DNA of 64,000 nucleotides from NCBI RefSeq assembly GCF_014837155.1, contig NZ_JACYHA010000018.1, forward strand, positions 17,767 through 81,766, in the 5' to 3' direction. The stretch's first letter is position 1. Each line of letters starts with the position of its first letter. Below the pieces are notes generated by a model that saw nothing but the letters and a program-made list of their open reading frames with translations, was not told the DNA's origin and did no database searches. The position numbers were made by a program, and so were the translations under genes. This DNA comes from Litchfieldia stipae (lineage in GTDB: Bacteria; Bacillota; Bacilli; Bacillales; Bacillaceae_L). Shown here piece by piece: positions 16,069-24,695 of the stretch.

Positions 16069-16605
16069 TTACTCAAAAAATAGTTGTTTTTTCTCCAAAG
16101 CCTTTTTCCGACGAAAGATTTTTATGATTGGAATGGCAATTAGTATAGCCGCAAGGACATTTAGAATTCCGATATAGGGACTAATAAATACCTTTTCATT
16201 TTTATCCCAAAAAATACTTATGTTCGCATACCCCATCCAAGCATTAACGATAAAGAGTAAGAGAAATATATTTAACACGCGCTTATAATAGGCAATCTTT
16301 GAATTAGAATCCGTATATAGTTCAAATGGCCCGTCGGAAGCAGCCTTCCTCATGTACACCCAACCACCAAATTCGTTAATGATTGTAATTCCACTATTCT
16401 TTAAAAATTCAAAGTAATCCTTTTTCTCATCCACAGACAAATTAATAAATTCATTCCGATAAATAAAGGCACCGGGTTCACCTTCCTCAAATGTGAACCG
16501 TCCAAGGGAGAATTTCTTTAGATGCCAGCCTTGAGCGGCCATTTCATTTACCCATTTTTCTTCCTTTTCGTAATCAGCATAAAAACGATATTTTACTATC
16601 CTCAT
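16069..16605 (-). CDS. DUF2812 family membrane protein
   Basis: The 178-residue product starts at an ATG that overlaps the stop codon of the preceding padR gene (ATGA), with AAGGGAG upstream. Residues 1-120 are the soluble DUF2812 domain (Y-R-F-Y-A-D-Y-E-K-E-E-K-W-V-N-E-M-A-A-Q-G-W near the start). Two hydrophobic helices follow (about 128-148 and 153-170) with a basic C-terminus. DUF2812 proteins are repeatedly found downstream of PadR regulators and are thought to act as membrane-bound partners in envelope or antibiotic-stress switches; the function is not known. Both genes form a two-gene operon. Confidence 0.85.
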   Translation of the reverse strand: MRIVKYRFYADYEKEEKWVNEMAAQGWHLKKFSLGRFTFEEGEPGAFIYRNEFINLSVDEKKDYFEFLKNSGITIINEFGGWVYMRKAASDGPFELYTDSNSKIAYYKRVLNIFLLLFIVNAWMGYANISIFWDKNEKVFISPYIGILNVLAAILIAIPIIKIFRRKKALEKKQLFFE

Positions 16606-16922
16606 TGCGTTCTCTCTCCCTTCGTAATTCCTATGCCGTTATGATATAGCTCAAAAAGCCGTTTGATTTCAGATTCCACAATACATTTACCTGCATCTGT
16701 GATCACATATTCTTTTTTGCGCCCATCCTCATCCAATGGAATAATCCATTCTCTTTTAGTCAATGTTTTTATTGCTCCATAAATCGTTCCTGCTCCTAGC
16801 TCAACACGACCATTACTAAGTTCAGATACAAATTGCATGATTCCATACCCGTGCCTTGGTTCATACAAGGATAAAAGAATATAATATACACCCTCAGTTA
16901 ACGGTGCCTTATCCTCCATCAT
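16602..16922 (-). CDS. PadR family transcriptional regulator
   Basis: The 106-residue product is a compact PadR-type winged helix (Y-Y-I-L-L-S-L-Y-E-P-R-H-G-Y-G-I-M-Q near residue 13, G-A-G-T-I-Y-G-A-I-K-T-L near 45 and D-E-D-G-R-K-K-E-Y in the wing). Two ATG codons (16922 and 16919) follow GGTGG. Such regulators repress their own operon. Two copies of an ATATC-N7-GATA palindrome sit in the promoter region (16946-16986) and are probable operators. It is coupled to the DUF2812 gene by a 4-base overlap. Confidence 0.9.
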   Translation of the reverse strand: MMEDKAPLTEGVYYILLSLYEPRHGYGIMQFVSELSNGRVELGAGTIYGAIKTLTKREWIIPLDEDGRKKEYVITDAGKCIVESEIKRLFELYHNGIGITKGERTQ

Positions 16923-16945
16923 TACACCACCTATCGTGAGACGTT

Positions 16946-16988
16946 ATATCGACTGTTGATACATATAATATATCAGCATCCGATATAT
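16946..16988. promoter_or_regulatory. Paired ATATC-N7-GATA(T) sites upstream of padR
   Basis: ATATC-N7-GATA at 16946-16961 and ATATC-N7-GATAT at 16970-16986 are 24 bp apart, just over two helical turns. The second is part of a longer ATATATC/GATATAT palindrome (16968-16988). They are likely PadR binding sites. Confidence 0.5.
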
Positions 16989-17303
16989 CTGTCAATCATA
17001 CAATCGACTAAAAAATAGTAATTTGGATGCTGGAAAATTATGATTGTGCTAGTGCATCACTTAAAAGAAGTTGAATACCAGAAACTGGCAAGAAGTATGT
17101 AAAATATGGTGTTTCTAAAATCACACCTTGAAACATTCGGGTCCAAAGACCTAGCTTTACCTATCCACCTATCCTATTAAACTCGTTTATAGGTGGTTTT
17201 CCCTATATTATTATTATATAATCAATTTTTGTTGTGCCATTTATACATATAAGGTATATTCAAAAATCTTTTTAGATTAATACCATTTGAAAGGAGAATT
17301 GGT
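16989..17303 (+). promoter_or_regulatory. Intergenic leader with terminator, possible regulatory RNA
   Basis: There is no gene in these 315 bp. Hairpins GGTGT/ACACC (about 17109-17128) and GGGTC-CAAA-GACC (about 17139-17150) are followed by a terminator: CCACCTAT (17165-17172) pairs with ATAGGTGG (17189-17196), then TTTT. This aptamer-then-terminator layout before a STAS-like/chemoreceptor pair resembles a riboswitch, but I cannot match it securely to any class. Confidence 0.35.
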
Positions 17304-17663
17304 ATGGGAGTAATAGTAGATAAGAGAAAGTACAAAATGGAGATTGATGAAACAAATCGTGAAGTTCGTGTACAAGTACAAGGATTAATTAAAGAAAACG
17401 ATGCTGCTGAGTATATGAAGGATTTAGAGGAGACCATTAACAGGGTTACGAGAAATACGTTTGTTTTTGTAGTTGATGCAACAAATCAAACGACGACTCC
17501 TTCAAAAGTAGTTCCACAATTAGACCAAGCTTTGCAGTATTATATGATGTTAGGTTTTAAGAAATTAATACTAGTTAAGCCATCATCTAAAATCGCACAG
17601 GTTCAAATCCGTAATGCTTTAGAAAGAATTAAATTCTCAGGTGAATATCTTGACCAATATTAA
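17304..17663 (+). CDS. STAS-like small protein
   Basis: ATG 17304 follows AAAGGAG by 7 bases. The 119-residue product has the alternating beta-alpha pattern of STAS/SpoIIAA-like domains: an N-terminal strand K-Y-K-M-E-I-D, strand V-R-V-Q-V-Q-G-L-I, a helix with D-A-A-E-Y-M-K-D-L-E-E, then F-V-F-V-V-D-A-T (the usual core strand) and L-I-L-V-K-P. There is no membrane segment. Assignment is from pattern, not from a diagnostic motif. It lies 101 bp before a chemoreceptor-like gene with no terminator between, so both may act in one signalling unit. Confidence 0.6.
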   Translation: MGVIVDKRKYKMEIDETNREVRVQVQGLIKENDAAEYMKDLEETINRVTRNTFVFVVDATNQTTTPSKVVPQLDQALQYYMMLGFKKLILVKPSSKIAQVQIRNALERIKFSGEYLDQY

Positions 17664-17764
17664 GTAAGTCACGTAATACATAACAATAACATGATCAACA
17701 AAACGGTATACATATGTTTTTAGACAGTAGAAATTTAGGACTTAAGAGAATAGGTGATTACAAC

Positions 17765-18847
17765 ATGAAGACTATATTGATAGGCGCAGTAATTATTTTA
17801 GCAACAACAACAGTTTATTTTGCCTTGTGTTACTATAAAATGAAACAGAAAATTCAACTAGGTAAAGAAGAAAATGGAGATGTAGCAGCTCCTGCTTCGT
17901 TTAATGATTTTGAAGAGAAAGTAAAGACATTATCAACAACTATTCATCAAAAAGAAGAGATCATCGTTGAAAGTGGAGAGATAGCCTCGGAAAAAGGGGA
18001 TATTGTAAGAGCTGCAATCGATGAGGTGGGAAGAGGTTTAACAAAACAGAGTCTGGCAACAGAAGAAAGCTCGACTGCTCTTGAAGAAATGACTGCAGCA
18101 ATTGTCGATTTAGCAGATCGTGCAAATCAAATATCCGATCATTCACAATCAACTCTAGAGTTAACGAAACAAGGAAATGAAGCACTTCAAGTTTCTATTA
18201 AAAAGATGGAACACTTTAATGAAATCATGTCTGAGTCAAATAGTTCTATTAAAAACTTAGGATATCAATCTAAGGAAATTGGAACGATTGTTAAAGTGAT
18301 AACAGGGATTTCGGAACAAATCAATTTGCTTGCCTTAAATGCCGCAATTGAAGCTGCTCGTGCTGGTGAGCATGGGAGAGGGTTTGCTGTTGTTGCTGAT
18401 GAAGTACGTAAGCTGGCAGAACAAGCAAAAGGTTCAGCCGATGAAGTTGCCAACATTGTTAAGAGCACTCAAGCAGAAACAGACAATGTTGTTAAGGTGA
18501 TGGAACAAGGTACAGTAGAATTTAAAGAAACAAATCAGGCTTTAACAGATGCTGGAAATAAATTTGAACAAATTCTAACTTCTATTAAATCGATTGCTGA
18601 TAATAATAATGATTCAAGTGCAACGACAGAAGAGTTGTCGGCTAGTTCTCAACAAATCATGTCATCCTTTGAACAGATCACTTCAATCTCTCAGGAGTCT
18701 GTTGAGATGTTTGAAGAATTAATGGAGATTAGTGATGACCAGCTGAACATGATGGAAGAACTCGTACAAGAGGCAAAATCTTTACGTGAAATTAAAGAAG
18801 ATATTGATATGCTATTTGTAAGCTCTGAAGAAAAGAATATTGCATAG
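17765..18847 (+). CDS. Chemoreceptor-like protein with one membrane helix and no sensor domain
   Basis: ATG 17765 is preferred (GGTGAT at 17752-17757); an ATG at 17714 has no ribosome binding site. The 360-residue product has one N-terminal membrane helix (about 4-22) and then a long coiled-coil methyl-accepting signalling domain. The hairpin tip motif [21 protein letters not shown] is near residues 188-208. No extracellular sensor domain and no HAMP domain are present, so input must come from the cytoplasm or from a partner, for which the STAS-like protein upstream is a candidate. It presumably signals through CheA/CheW encoded elsewhere. Confidence 0.85.
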   Translation: MKTILIGAVIILATTTVYFALCYYKMKQKIQLGKEENGDVAAPASFNDFEEKVKTLSTTIHQKEEIIVESGEIASEKGDIVRAAIDEVGRGLTKQSLATEESSTALEEMTAAIVDLADRANQISDHSQSTLELTKQGNEALQVSIKKMEHFNEIMSESNSSIKNLGYQSKEIGTIVKVITGISEQINLLALNAAIEAARAGEHGRGFAVVADEVRKLAEQAKGSADEVANIVKSTQAETDNVVKVMEQGTVEFKETNQALTDAGNKFEQILTSIKSIADNNNDSSATTEELSASSQQIMSSFEQITSISQESVEMFEELMEISDDQLNMMEELVQEAKSLREIKEDIDMLFVSSEEKNIA

Positions 18848-18867
18848 AGGTTCTATTGACGTGAAAA

Positions 18868-18906
18868 TGCATGGGAATTCATAATAGGAATTCACCATGC
18901 TTTTTT
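18868..18906 (+). terminator. Terminator of the STAS-like/chemoreceptor unit
   Basis: GCATGG-x-AATTC pairs with GAATT-x-ACCATGC and is followed by six T. Confidence 0.85.
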
Positions 18907-18989
18907 AGTGCCTCTCTTAAAGAGAGGGTAAGATTTCTTAAGTGGAGAATTTACCGCTAATTTACATATTGGGGCTAAAGTAGCGTAAA

Positions 18990-19130
18990 TAAGCGAAGTT
19001 TTTCCGGTTATCTGTTCAAAATAAGTCAAAATTCATTGATTTTGGCAATATAACCGGAAAAACTTCCTTTATTATTAGGGAAATATAGTAGTTTCCAAAT
19101 ATAACAGGAAATTTTTCGTTTATTTTTCAA
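18990..19130. repeat. Long inverted repeat with a related third arm
   Basis: GAAGTTTTTCCGGTTAT (18995-19011) is matched by its exact reverse complement at 19050-19066, with a loop of about 38 bp. A diverged third copy (ATAACAGGAAATTTTTCG, about 19099-19116) follows. The layout suggests a dispersed intergenic repeat family in which units are stacked. No gene is seen between 18907 and 19165. Confidence 0.7.
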
Positions 19131-19165
19131 ATAGAGTGAATCTGTTTGTATGTTAGCCTCAAAAA

Positions 19166-19924
19166 TTAGTAAGCAGTCCACCCTGCATCTGCAGCAATGA
19201 CTTGTCCATTTACGAAGCTTGATTCATCAGAACCTAAGAATACAGCAAGTTGAGCAATTTCATCAGGCTTTCCAACACGCGGCATTGTACCTGATCCAGT
19301 CATTTGACGACCATATCCAAATTCGGAGATACTTGTCATCGATGAACCGATGTTCGTTTCGACACCACCAGGGGCAATTCCGTTACAACGTATACCAGAA
19401 AGAGCATACATGTAGGCAGTGTTTTTTGTTAATCCAGTTACAGCATGTTTAGAAGCGGTATATGCTGCACCTGCACGTGCACCACGTAAGCCACCTGCTG
19501 AAATGTTATTTACGATGACACCATGACCTTGTTCTAAGAAGATATTTGTAGCAATTCGCATTGCACGCATCACACCAGTTGTGTTAACGGCAAATACACG
19601 ATCCCATTTCTCATCAGAAATTTCTCCAACTGGTTCCATTCCGTCCATAATACCTGCGTTGTTCACTAGAATATCTAGCTTACCAAAAGCTTCTTTTGTT
19701 TCAGTAAATAGTTGCTCTAAGTCAGATAATTCAGCAACGTTTGTGCGGTTAGCGATTGCAGTTCCACCAACGCTATTAATTTGCTCAGCAACGGCTTTTG
19801 CTCCTTCAAAATTATAGTCAGAAACGACTACTTTTGCTCCTTCTTTTGCATAAAGCTCGGCAATTGCTTTTCCCATTCCTGAAGCTGCACCAGTTACAAT
19901 AGCTACTTTATTTTGTAATCTCAT
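19166..19924 (-). CDS. SDR family oxidoreductase (3-oxoacyl reductase/glucose dehydrogenase-like)
   Basis: ATG follows AAAGGAGG by 9 bases. The 252-residue product is a classical short-chain dehydrogenase: cofactor motif T-G-A-A-S-G-M-G near residue 11, N-N-A-G at about 88, catalytic Ser in the N-I-S-A-G-G strand and Y-x-x-x-K (Y-T-A-S-K) near 155, with a C-terminal G-Q-V-I-A-A-D-A-G-W. An acidic residue (D36, V-S-D-Y) at the end of the second strand favours NAD(H). The substrate cannot be read from sequence. It is divergent from a TetR-type regulator that probably controls it. Confidence 0.9.
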   Translation of the reverse strand: MRLQNKVAIVTGAASGMGKAIAELYAKEGAKVVVSDYNFEGAKAVAEQINSVGGTAIANRTNVAELSDLEQLFTETKEAFGKLDILVNNAGIMDGMEPVGEISDEKWDRVFAVNTTGVMRAMRIATNIFLEQGHGVIVNNISAGGLRGARAGAAYTASKHAVTGLTKNTAYMYALSGIRCNGIAPGGVETNIGSSMTSISEFGYGRQMTGSGTMPRVGKPDEIAQLAVFLGSDESSFVNGQVIAADAGWTAY

Positions 19925-20073
19925 TGAAAAAGACCTCCTTTGGTATTGAACGTTTGCACGTTTGTAACTAAAATAATAGTATTAAATTGTAATCGCATTC
20001 AATAAGCAAAAAAATACATAGTGTACAATATTGAACAAAAAAACAGAAAGTGTTTAATAAAGGAGCGGGCTAC

Positions 20074-20631
20074 TTGAATAAAAATGATTTACGGGTTCTA
20101 AAAACAAAACAAAATATACATGTAGCATTAACGAACCTACTAAAAAATAAACCATTAACTCTTATAAAAGTAACCGAGCTTTGTAAGGAAGCATCAATAA
20201 ATCGTGGTACATTTTACTTTCATTATCAGGAAGTGGGGGATGTCTTCAAGGAGTTATTTGAAGAAATTATGTCAGATCTACAGAAGTCTTACAATGAACC
20301 CTATCGTCATAAGGCTTTTTTTACCGCTGAAAATTTGGACCCCAAAACTGTGCGTATTTTTCATCATATTAAAAAATATGAGGATTTTTATAAAATCATC
20401 CTATCCAAAGAAGTATCCACGGAATATTATTACATGCTATTTGATGCCATCCGTTCTCTTTGTATTGAAGATAAAAATATCGTCCACTCTGGAAATCCAA
20501 CTGAATACTTGTACTCCTATTCAGCTAATGCCATTATCGGATTAATTATTGAATGGTATCGCCATGATTTTCAAGAATCGGCTGATGAAATGAATGTCCA
20601 ATTGGTTAATATCCTTCATTATAAAATGTAG
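20074..20631 (+). CDS. TetR/AcrR family regulator divergent from the SDR gene
   Basis: TTG 20074 is 8 bases after AAAGGAG (20059-20065) and is preferred over GTG 20050, which precedes that site. The 185-residue product has an N-terminal helix-turn-helix (T-L-I-K-V-T-E-L-C-K-E-A-S-I-N-R-G-T-F-Y-F-H-Y) of the DhaS/YbiH-like TetR subgroup and a helical effector domain. It is divergent from the SDR gene with about 150 bp between, so it likely controls both promoters. The signal is unknown. Confidence 0.8.
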   Translation: MNKNDLRVLKTKQNIHVALTNLLKNKPLTLIKVTELCKEASINRGTFYFHYQEVGDVFKELFEEIMSDLQKSYNEPYRHKAFFTAENLDPKTVRIFHHIKKYEDFYKIILSKEVSTEYYYMLFDAIRSLCIEDKNIVHSGNPTEYLYSYSANAIIGLIIEWYRHDFQESADEMNVQLVNILHYKM

Positions 20632-20654
20632 GGATACGAATTCTGGTAAAAGAA

Positions 20655-20693
20655 AAAGCAAATAAATCAACATATCATTGATTTATTTGCTTT
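20655..20693. terminator. Bidirectional terminator between convergent genes
   Basis: AAAGCAAATAAATCAA pairs perfectly with TTGATTTATTTGCTTT around an 7-base loop. It serves the TetR gene on + and the chemoreceptor gene on -. Confidence 0.85.
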
Positions 20694-20717
20694 GATTATA
20701 GATTTCTTAGCAGCTTC

Positions 20718-22427
20718 TTATGAAATTTTAAAGATGGCTACCATATTTTTGAGGTCTTCAGCCATTTTTGCTAGGGCATTTGCAGAAGCAGTAATTTCCT
20801 CCATAGAGGCAAGTTGTTCCTCTGCACCTGCTGCAACATTTTGAGAATTGAAGGATGCTTCCTCAGCATTTTTGGAAATGCCAAGAATATTGGAAGCCAT
20901 TTGTTCAACACTAGCCGATATTTGCTCTGCCGCCGCAGATACCTCTTGTGATTGTTTTGATACATCGGTAGCAGAATAGAGAATGCTACTAAATGATTTC
21001 CCTGTTAGATTAATTAACTCAAGTCCTTCTTTTACTTCACTTGTACAATCTTCCATTGTAGCTACAGCATCCATCGTGTTTCGTTGAATATCATGAATTA
21101 AGTGAGTAATATGTTCTGCTGAACGTCTAGATTCTTCTGCAAGTTTTTTTACTTCGTTAGCAACGACTGCAAAACCTTTCCCATGTTCTCCAGCTCTTGC
21201 AGCTTCAATAGACGCATTTAGTGCTAATAGGTTTGTTTGTTCAGAAATTCCAGAAATGACAGCTACTATTTTTTCAACTTCCGTTGAGCGGTTACCAAGT
21301 TCTTTAATGATATTAGATGAAGATAGTACAGTCTCGTTAATGGATCTCATTTGATTGATAGTTTTATTTAAAGCTATATTTCCTTTTTCGGATTCATCTG
21401 TAGTTGCATTCGAATGTTCATGAACAAGAGAAATGGAATTTGCTATATTATTGATTCCCATAGCCATTTCTTGCATGGAAATAGATACACTTTCTGTTCC
21501 TTTTACAGAAGTTTCTGCACCTGATGCTAGCAGCGTACTAGTCTCCGCAATATGTTCAGCTGCATTGTTCGTTTCTTCTGCACTTGCCATTAATTGTTCA
21601 GAAGAGGCAGCGACTTGATCTGATGATTCTCGTACCTGCATGATTAAGCTTCTTAATTGATTAAGCATCCCATTAAATGAATGGGCAAGCGAGCCTATTT
21701 CATCTTTAGATTCATAGTTGCTTTGAACAGTTAAGTTTCCGTTCTCAGCCTCTTTTATCAATTCTTCCATTTCTTTAATTGGATTAGAAATGAAACGGAC
21801 AATGGTCCAACTAATGACAATATACAGGACTAACGCAAGAGTAATGAAGCCAATTAATAATATAATAGATGAGCGAATTGCATCCGTGTTTTCCTCATTG
21901 GTTGTTTGAGCGATATTACTATTTAGTTGAATAAGTTCCGTGTACAAATCATCAACTTCATTTAATATGGGAGCTAAGTTAGCAACATAGAGTCCATAAG
22001 CTTCTTGATTTTGATTTTTCAACGTTAAATCTAGTAATTCATCCTTGATTCCTAGAAATTCATTTATTAATTCAGTATTTCTTTCTAGTAATTCTATCTC
22101 GTTTGGGTTACTTGATTTATAGGATTCCATAAGTTCTTGATTTTGTTCAATTCTAGTCTCGACCGCAGTTAAAAGCTCCTCGTTACGAGCTTCTTCCGTA
22201 TTGACCATTAATTCAATGAGTGCTAAACGAACATATTGCTGATTATTTTTCATTGTACTAATTGTTTCAATGGGAATTAGTCGATTATGATACATATCCT
22301 CCAATTTATTTCCCATTTTTTTTAATTCCATAAAACTTATAATTCCTATCGTTGAAAGGCTTAATAGAGTAACGATTAATAGAAATAGAAATTTTTGAGT
22401 GATTTTAATATTTTTAATCCAATTCAT
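20718..22427 (-). CDS. Methyl-accepting chemotaxis protein with four-helix-bundle sensor
   Basis: ATG is preceded by AAAAGGAG. The 569-residue product has the standard receptor layout: membrane helix 1 (about 10-32), an extracellular helical sensor of the 4HB_MCP type (about 35-180), membrane helix 2 (about 187-208), HAMP (about 209-262) and a long cytoplasmic signalling domain whose tip reads [21 protein letters not shown]. It senses an unknown extracellular ligand and signals to CheA. It is monocistronic, facing the terminator at 20655-20693. Confidence 0.95.
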   Translation of the reverse strand: MNWIKNIKITQKFLFLLIVTLLSLSTIGIISFMELKKMGNKLEDMYHNRLIPIETISTMKNNQQYVRLALIELMVNTEEARNEELLTAVETRIEQNQELMESYKSSNPNEIELLERNTELINEFLGIKDELLDLTLKNQNQEAYGLYVANLAPILNEVDDLYTELIQLNSNIAQTTNEENTDAIRSSIILLIGFITLALVLYIVISWTIVRFISNPIKEMEELIKEAENGNLTVQSNYESKDEIGSLAHSFNGMLNQLRSLIMQVRESSDQVAASSEQLMASAEETNNAAEHIAETSTLLASGAETSVKGTESVSISMQEMAMGINNIANSISLVHEHSNATTDESEKGNIALNKTINQMRSINETVLSSSNIIKELGNRSTEVEKIVAVISGISEQTNLLALNASIEAARAGEHGKGFAVVANEVKKLAEESRRSAEHITHLIHDIQRNTMDAVATMEDCTSEVKEGLELINLTGKSFSSILYSATDVSKQSQEVSAAAEQISASVEQMASNILGISKNAEEASFNSQNVAAGAEEQLASMEEITASANALAKMAEDLKNMVAIFKIS

Positions 22428-22660
22428 AGATGTTTCTCCTTTTTCTGTTGGTCTAGGCTGCCTATAGGAATAAAACTATTCCCTAACAGTAATTTCGACA
22501 TGATTGGTCGTATTGTTAATAGGTTTATTGTGGAAGTATTTGTGAATTCCCCTAAAACATAACAAACTTATTTAAAGGTATTTTATTTAGGGGGGTGCGA
22601 AAAAATTAATTTTGTTGTTAATTATTTTAATATTTTTGTGAAAAATATTTAATATTTCAA

Positions 22661-22689
22661 TTTACACATTAATATTTGTGACGTATAAT
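22661..22689 (+). promoter_or_regulatory. Promoter of the DUF2089-type operon
   Basis: TTTACA (22661-22666), a 17-bp spacer and TATAAT (22684-22689), 29 bp before the start codon. The rest of 22428-22660 is AT-rich and I see nothing else in it. Confidence 0.75.
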
Positions 22690-22718
22690 CAAATTAAATT
22701 CAAGGAAAGGAATTCAAA

Positions 22719-23084
22719 ATGGCTTATAAAGTAATCACTAATTGTCCTGTATGTAGTAAAACATTGAAGATAACAAAGTTGCAGTGTACTCATTGTAGTA
22801 CGACAATCGAAAATGAATTTGAGTTATCCAAACTAGCATCATTATCAAACGATCAGCTTCATTTTGTCGAAGTATTTCTAACATGTAGAGGGAATATCAA
22901 AGAAGTTGAAAAAGAATTGGGGATTTCGTATCCGACTGTTCGAGGTAAACTCACTGACATTATTTCAGCCCTTGGTTATGAACAGAAGAAGAAAAATGAA
23001 GTAGACGAGAAAAAGGTTGTGACCATGTTAGAAAATGGTGAAATCACTCCAGAGGAAGCCATTAAACTATTAAAAAATGAGTAA
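22719..23084 (+). CDS. DUF2089 family protein: zinc ribbon, HTH and SHOCT-like tail
   Basis: ATG follows AAGGAAAGG. The 121-residue product has an N-terminal zinc ribbon (C-P-V-C near 9-12 and C-T-H-C near 24-27), a central helix-turn-helix segment (R-G-N-I-K-E-V-E-K-E-L-G-I-S-Y-P-T-V-R-G-K-L) and a short C-terminal L-E-N-G-E-I-T-P-E-E-A-I-K-L-L motif. The same motif opens YvlB/LiaX-type envelope-stress proteins. It is likely a DNA-binding regulator. It overlaps or abuts the next two genes, forming a three-gene operon. Confidence 0.85.
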   Translation: MAYKVITNCPVCSKTLKITKLQCTHCSTTIENEFELSKLASLSNDQLHFVEVFLTCRGNIKEVEKELGISYPTVRGKLTDIISALGYEQKKKNEVDEKKVVTMLENGEITPEEAIKLLKNE

Positions 23085-23097
23085 GGGGGCGTTTTTT

Positions 23098-23487
23098 ATG
23101 AAAGAGGAAATTTTAAGAGTGTTAACAATGGTGCAAGAAGGAAAGATTGATGCGGATAAGGGCTCAGAACTGATTCAATTATTAAGAGAAAAAGACGAAA
23201 CAGGTAGCAAGCAACCAGTAAAGACAGGGAAGTATTTAGACAAAACATTAAAAATTCGTGTAGTTTCAACTGAAAATGATAATGTCACAGTCAATTTGCC
23301 AATAAAACTTGTAAAGGTAGTGTTAATGGCAGGGCATAGCATTGCATCGAGTATGCCAGAATCAGAGAAATATGTGAAAGATATTGATATAAATCTTATT
23401 ATCGAAGCAATTGAAAACGAATTAGATGGCCAAATTGTTGATGTTAAGTCAGCAAACGGAGATTCCGTTTCTGTCATCATTGAATAG
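23098..23487 (+). CDS. YvlB/LiaX N-terminal-domain-like protein
   Basis: ATG 23098 is preferred (AGGGGG upstream); an earlier ATG at 23077 overlaps the previous gene and lacks a site. The 129-residue product opens with the motif I-L-R-V-L-T-M-V-Q-E-G-K-I-D-A-D-K-G, as in the N-terminal domain of YvlB and LiaX, then has a domain of beta strands and one helix (V-T-V-N-L-P-I-K-L-V-K near 62). The third gene has a similar V/I-P-I-P segment, so the two may interact. There is no membrane segment. The role is unknown; context suggests envelope or antimicrobial stress. Confidence 0.7.
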   Translation: MKEEILRVLTMVQEGKIDADKGSELIQLLREKDETGSKQPVKTGKYLDKTLKIRVVSTENDNVTVNLPIKLVKVVLMAGHSIASSMPESEKYVKDIDINLIIEAIENELDGQIVDVKSANGDSVSVIIE

Positions 23488-23496
23488 TGATTTCCA

Positions 23497-23778
23497 ATGT
23501 TGACGATAAAAGTGAAAACAAAAGACACTCGATTCACGATTCCAATACCTAGTGTGATTCTAAATGTGGCTGTTTCCATTTTGTCTTCGAAATTACTACA
23601 GAGACAAATGGAGAAATGGACGAAGGATCATCGGGAAAGAAAAAACGTGGATATTACGATTCCGCAAATTGATAAAAACATTCTAAAGCCAATACTCAAA
23701 GAACTAAAAAAACACAAAGGGCTTGTTTTGGTAGATGTAAAAACAAGTGATGGCACGGAAGTTAAGATTAGGCTTTAA
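23497..23778 (+). CDS. Small protein paired with the YvlB-like gene
   Basis: The 93-residue product starts at ATG 23497, 9 bases after the previous stop, with only a weak ribosome binding site, so translation is probably coupled. Residues 2-50 (T-I-K-V-K-T-K-D-T-R-F-T-I-P-I-P, then a hydrophobic amphipathic helix) and the C-terminal V-D-V-K-T-S-D-G-T-E-V-K-I mirror elements of the preceding protein (V-D-V-K-S-A-N-G-D-S-V-S-V-I), so the two look like diverged duplicates. No known family was recognised. Confidence 0.7.
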   Translation: MLTIKVKTKDTRFTIPIPSVILNVAVSILSSKLLQRQMEKWTKDHRERKNVDITIPQIDKNILKPILKELKKHKGLVLVDVKTSDGTEVKIRL

Positions 23779-23846
23779 GTGTTTTCCCTACAAGGCCCTG
23801 CAATGTCTTAGCACATAACAAGGCCTTCTTATATTTCATCAACTAT

Positions 23847-24608
23847 TTAACTATTTTCCCTCAAAGTCCCTTCATAATAAACAATAGCCTCTTCTAGAAA
23901 GTCCAATACTTCTTTTTTAATAGGATATAAGTTTAATTGAGCTGAAGCTTCTTCTGATTTTCGTACTGTCCAAAATTTCTCTATTAACTCGGGATTGTCT
24001 CCAAAGGATTCTTTCGTTAATAAGTCAACATCGACTACAATTAGATGTGCTTCTATTGAACTAGGAGTGTGTCCTTTTTCTATGCATAGCTCGATTCGTT
24101 TTATAATGTTAATCCATTTAATAATTAGTGGATCTTCCATTTTTGGGAGGTTTTCAGATATGATTGATTGTTCTTCTGTGGTGAATAGCTGATTCCAGAA
24201 TTGCTTTTCTCTTTCTTTGTTTTTTCTGTTTTCATCTTCTGAAAGCAGTGGTAATAGCTGCTCCCATTCGAGTTTACCCTCTAATTTGAATATGTTTAAT
24301 AATGTGGTTGTGTGCTGGAGGGATTGGGTTAACTGTTCAATGTGTAGTTCTAGCTGCTTGCTATGTACTGACAAAATTTTATCGATTGTTACGTGATTAA
24401 TCATATTCTTTATGTCTTTAAGAGACATAGATGTAGACTTTAATAGGATGATTTTTTCTAAAAGTAACATATCCTCTTCTGAGTAGTACCGTTTGCCGCT
24501 CTCTTCTTTAATCGATGGTACGGCTAATCCAATTTGATCGTAATAGCGCAATGTTCGTAATGATAAATTAAGTTTTTGTGAAACTTCCCCAGTTGAAAAC
24601 AGAGTCAT
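23847..24608 (-). CDS. MerR family regulator
   Basis: ATG follows AGGAGG. The 253-residue product has an N-terminal MerR winged helix (F-S-T-G-E-V-S-Q-K-L-N-L-S-L-R-T-L-R-Y-Y-D-Q-I-G-L), a dimerisation coiled coil (about 75-115) and a 130-residue helical effector domain, longer than in metal-sensing MerR proteins and without a cysteine metal site. It therefore probably senses a small molecule or envelope signal. It is divergent from a CPBP protease gene whose promoter carries a perfect MerR-type operator. Confidence 0.9.
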   Translation of the reverse strand: MTLFSTGEVSQKLNLSLRTLRYYDQIGLAVPSIKEESGKRYYSEEDMLLLEKIILLKSTSMSLKDIKNMINHVTIDKILSVHSKQLELHIEQLTQSLQHTTTLLNIFKLEGKLEWEQLLPLLSEDENRKNKEREKQFWNQLFTTEEQSIISENLPKMEDPLIIKWINIIKRIELCIEKGHTPSSIEAHLIVVDVDLLTKESFGDNPELIEKFWTVRKSEEASAQLNLYPIKKEVLDFLEEAIVYYEGTLRENS

Positions 24609-24630
24609 TGTATCCCTCCTAAAAAAGTGT

Positions 24631-24661
24631 TTGCAGGTGACGTTACGTCACCAAATATACT
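24631..24661 (+). promoter_or_regulatory. MerR-type promoter with perfect palindrome in a 19-bp spacer
   Basis: TTGCAG (24631-24636) and TATACT (24656-24661) are separated by 19 bp. The palindrome GGTGACGTTACGTCACC (24636-24652) fills the spacer. This is the classic geometry of promoters that MerR proteins activate by DNA distortion, and it drives the CPBP gene. Confidence 0.85.
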
Positions 24662-24695
24662 AAATCTAACATAACATATTTAGGAGGATAAATTG

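Noticed and set aside
15426..16076. 216-codon minus-strand frame overlapping the ABC permease gene
   Set aside because: It lies antisense to a well-supported membrane protein gene, has no recognisable domains and no ribosome binding site.
17050..17200. c-di-GMP-I riboswitch
   Set aside because: The 3' part (GGGTC...TAGC...TTACC) is vaguely similar, but the GGCAAA/GACGCAAAG core is missing, so I only call a possible regulatory RNA.
23790..23830. Terminator between the DUF2089-type operon and merR-type gene
   Set aside because: AAGGCC and GGCCTT do pair, but the loop is long and the T run poor, so I do not list it as a feature.
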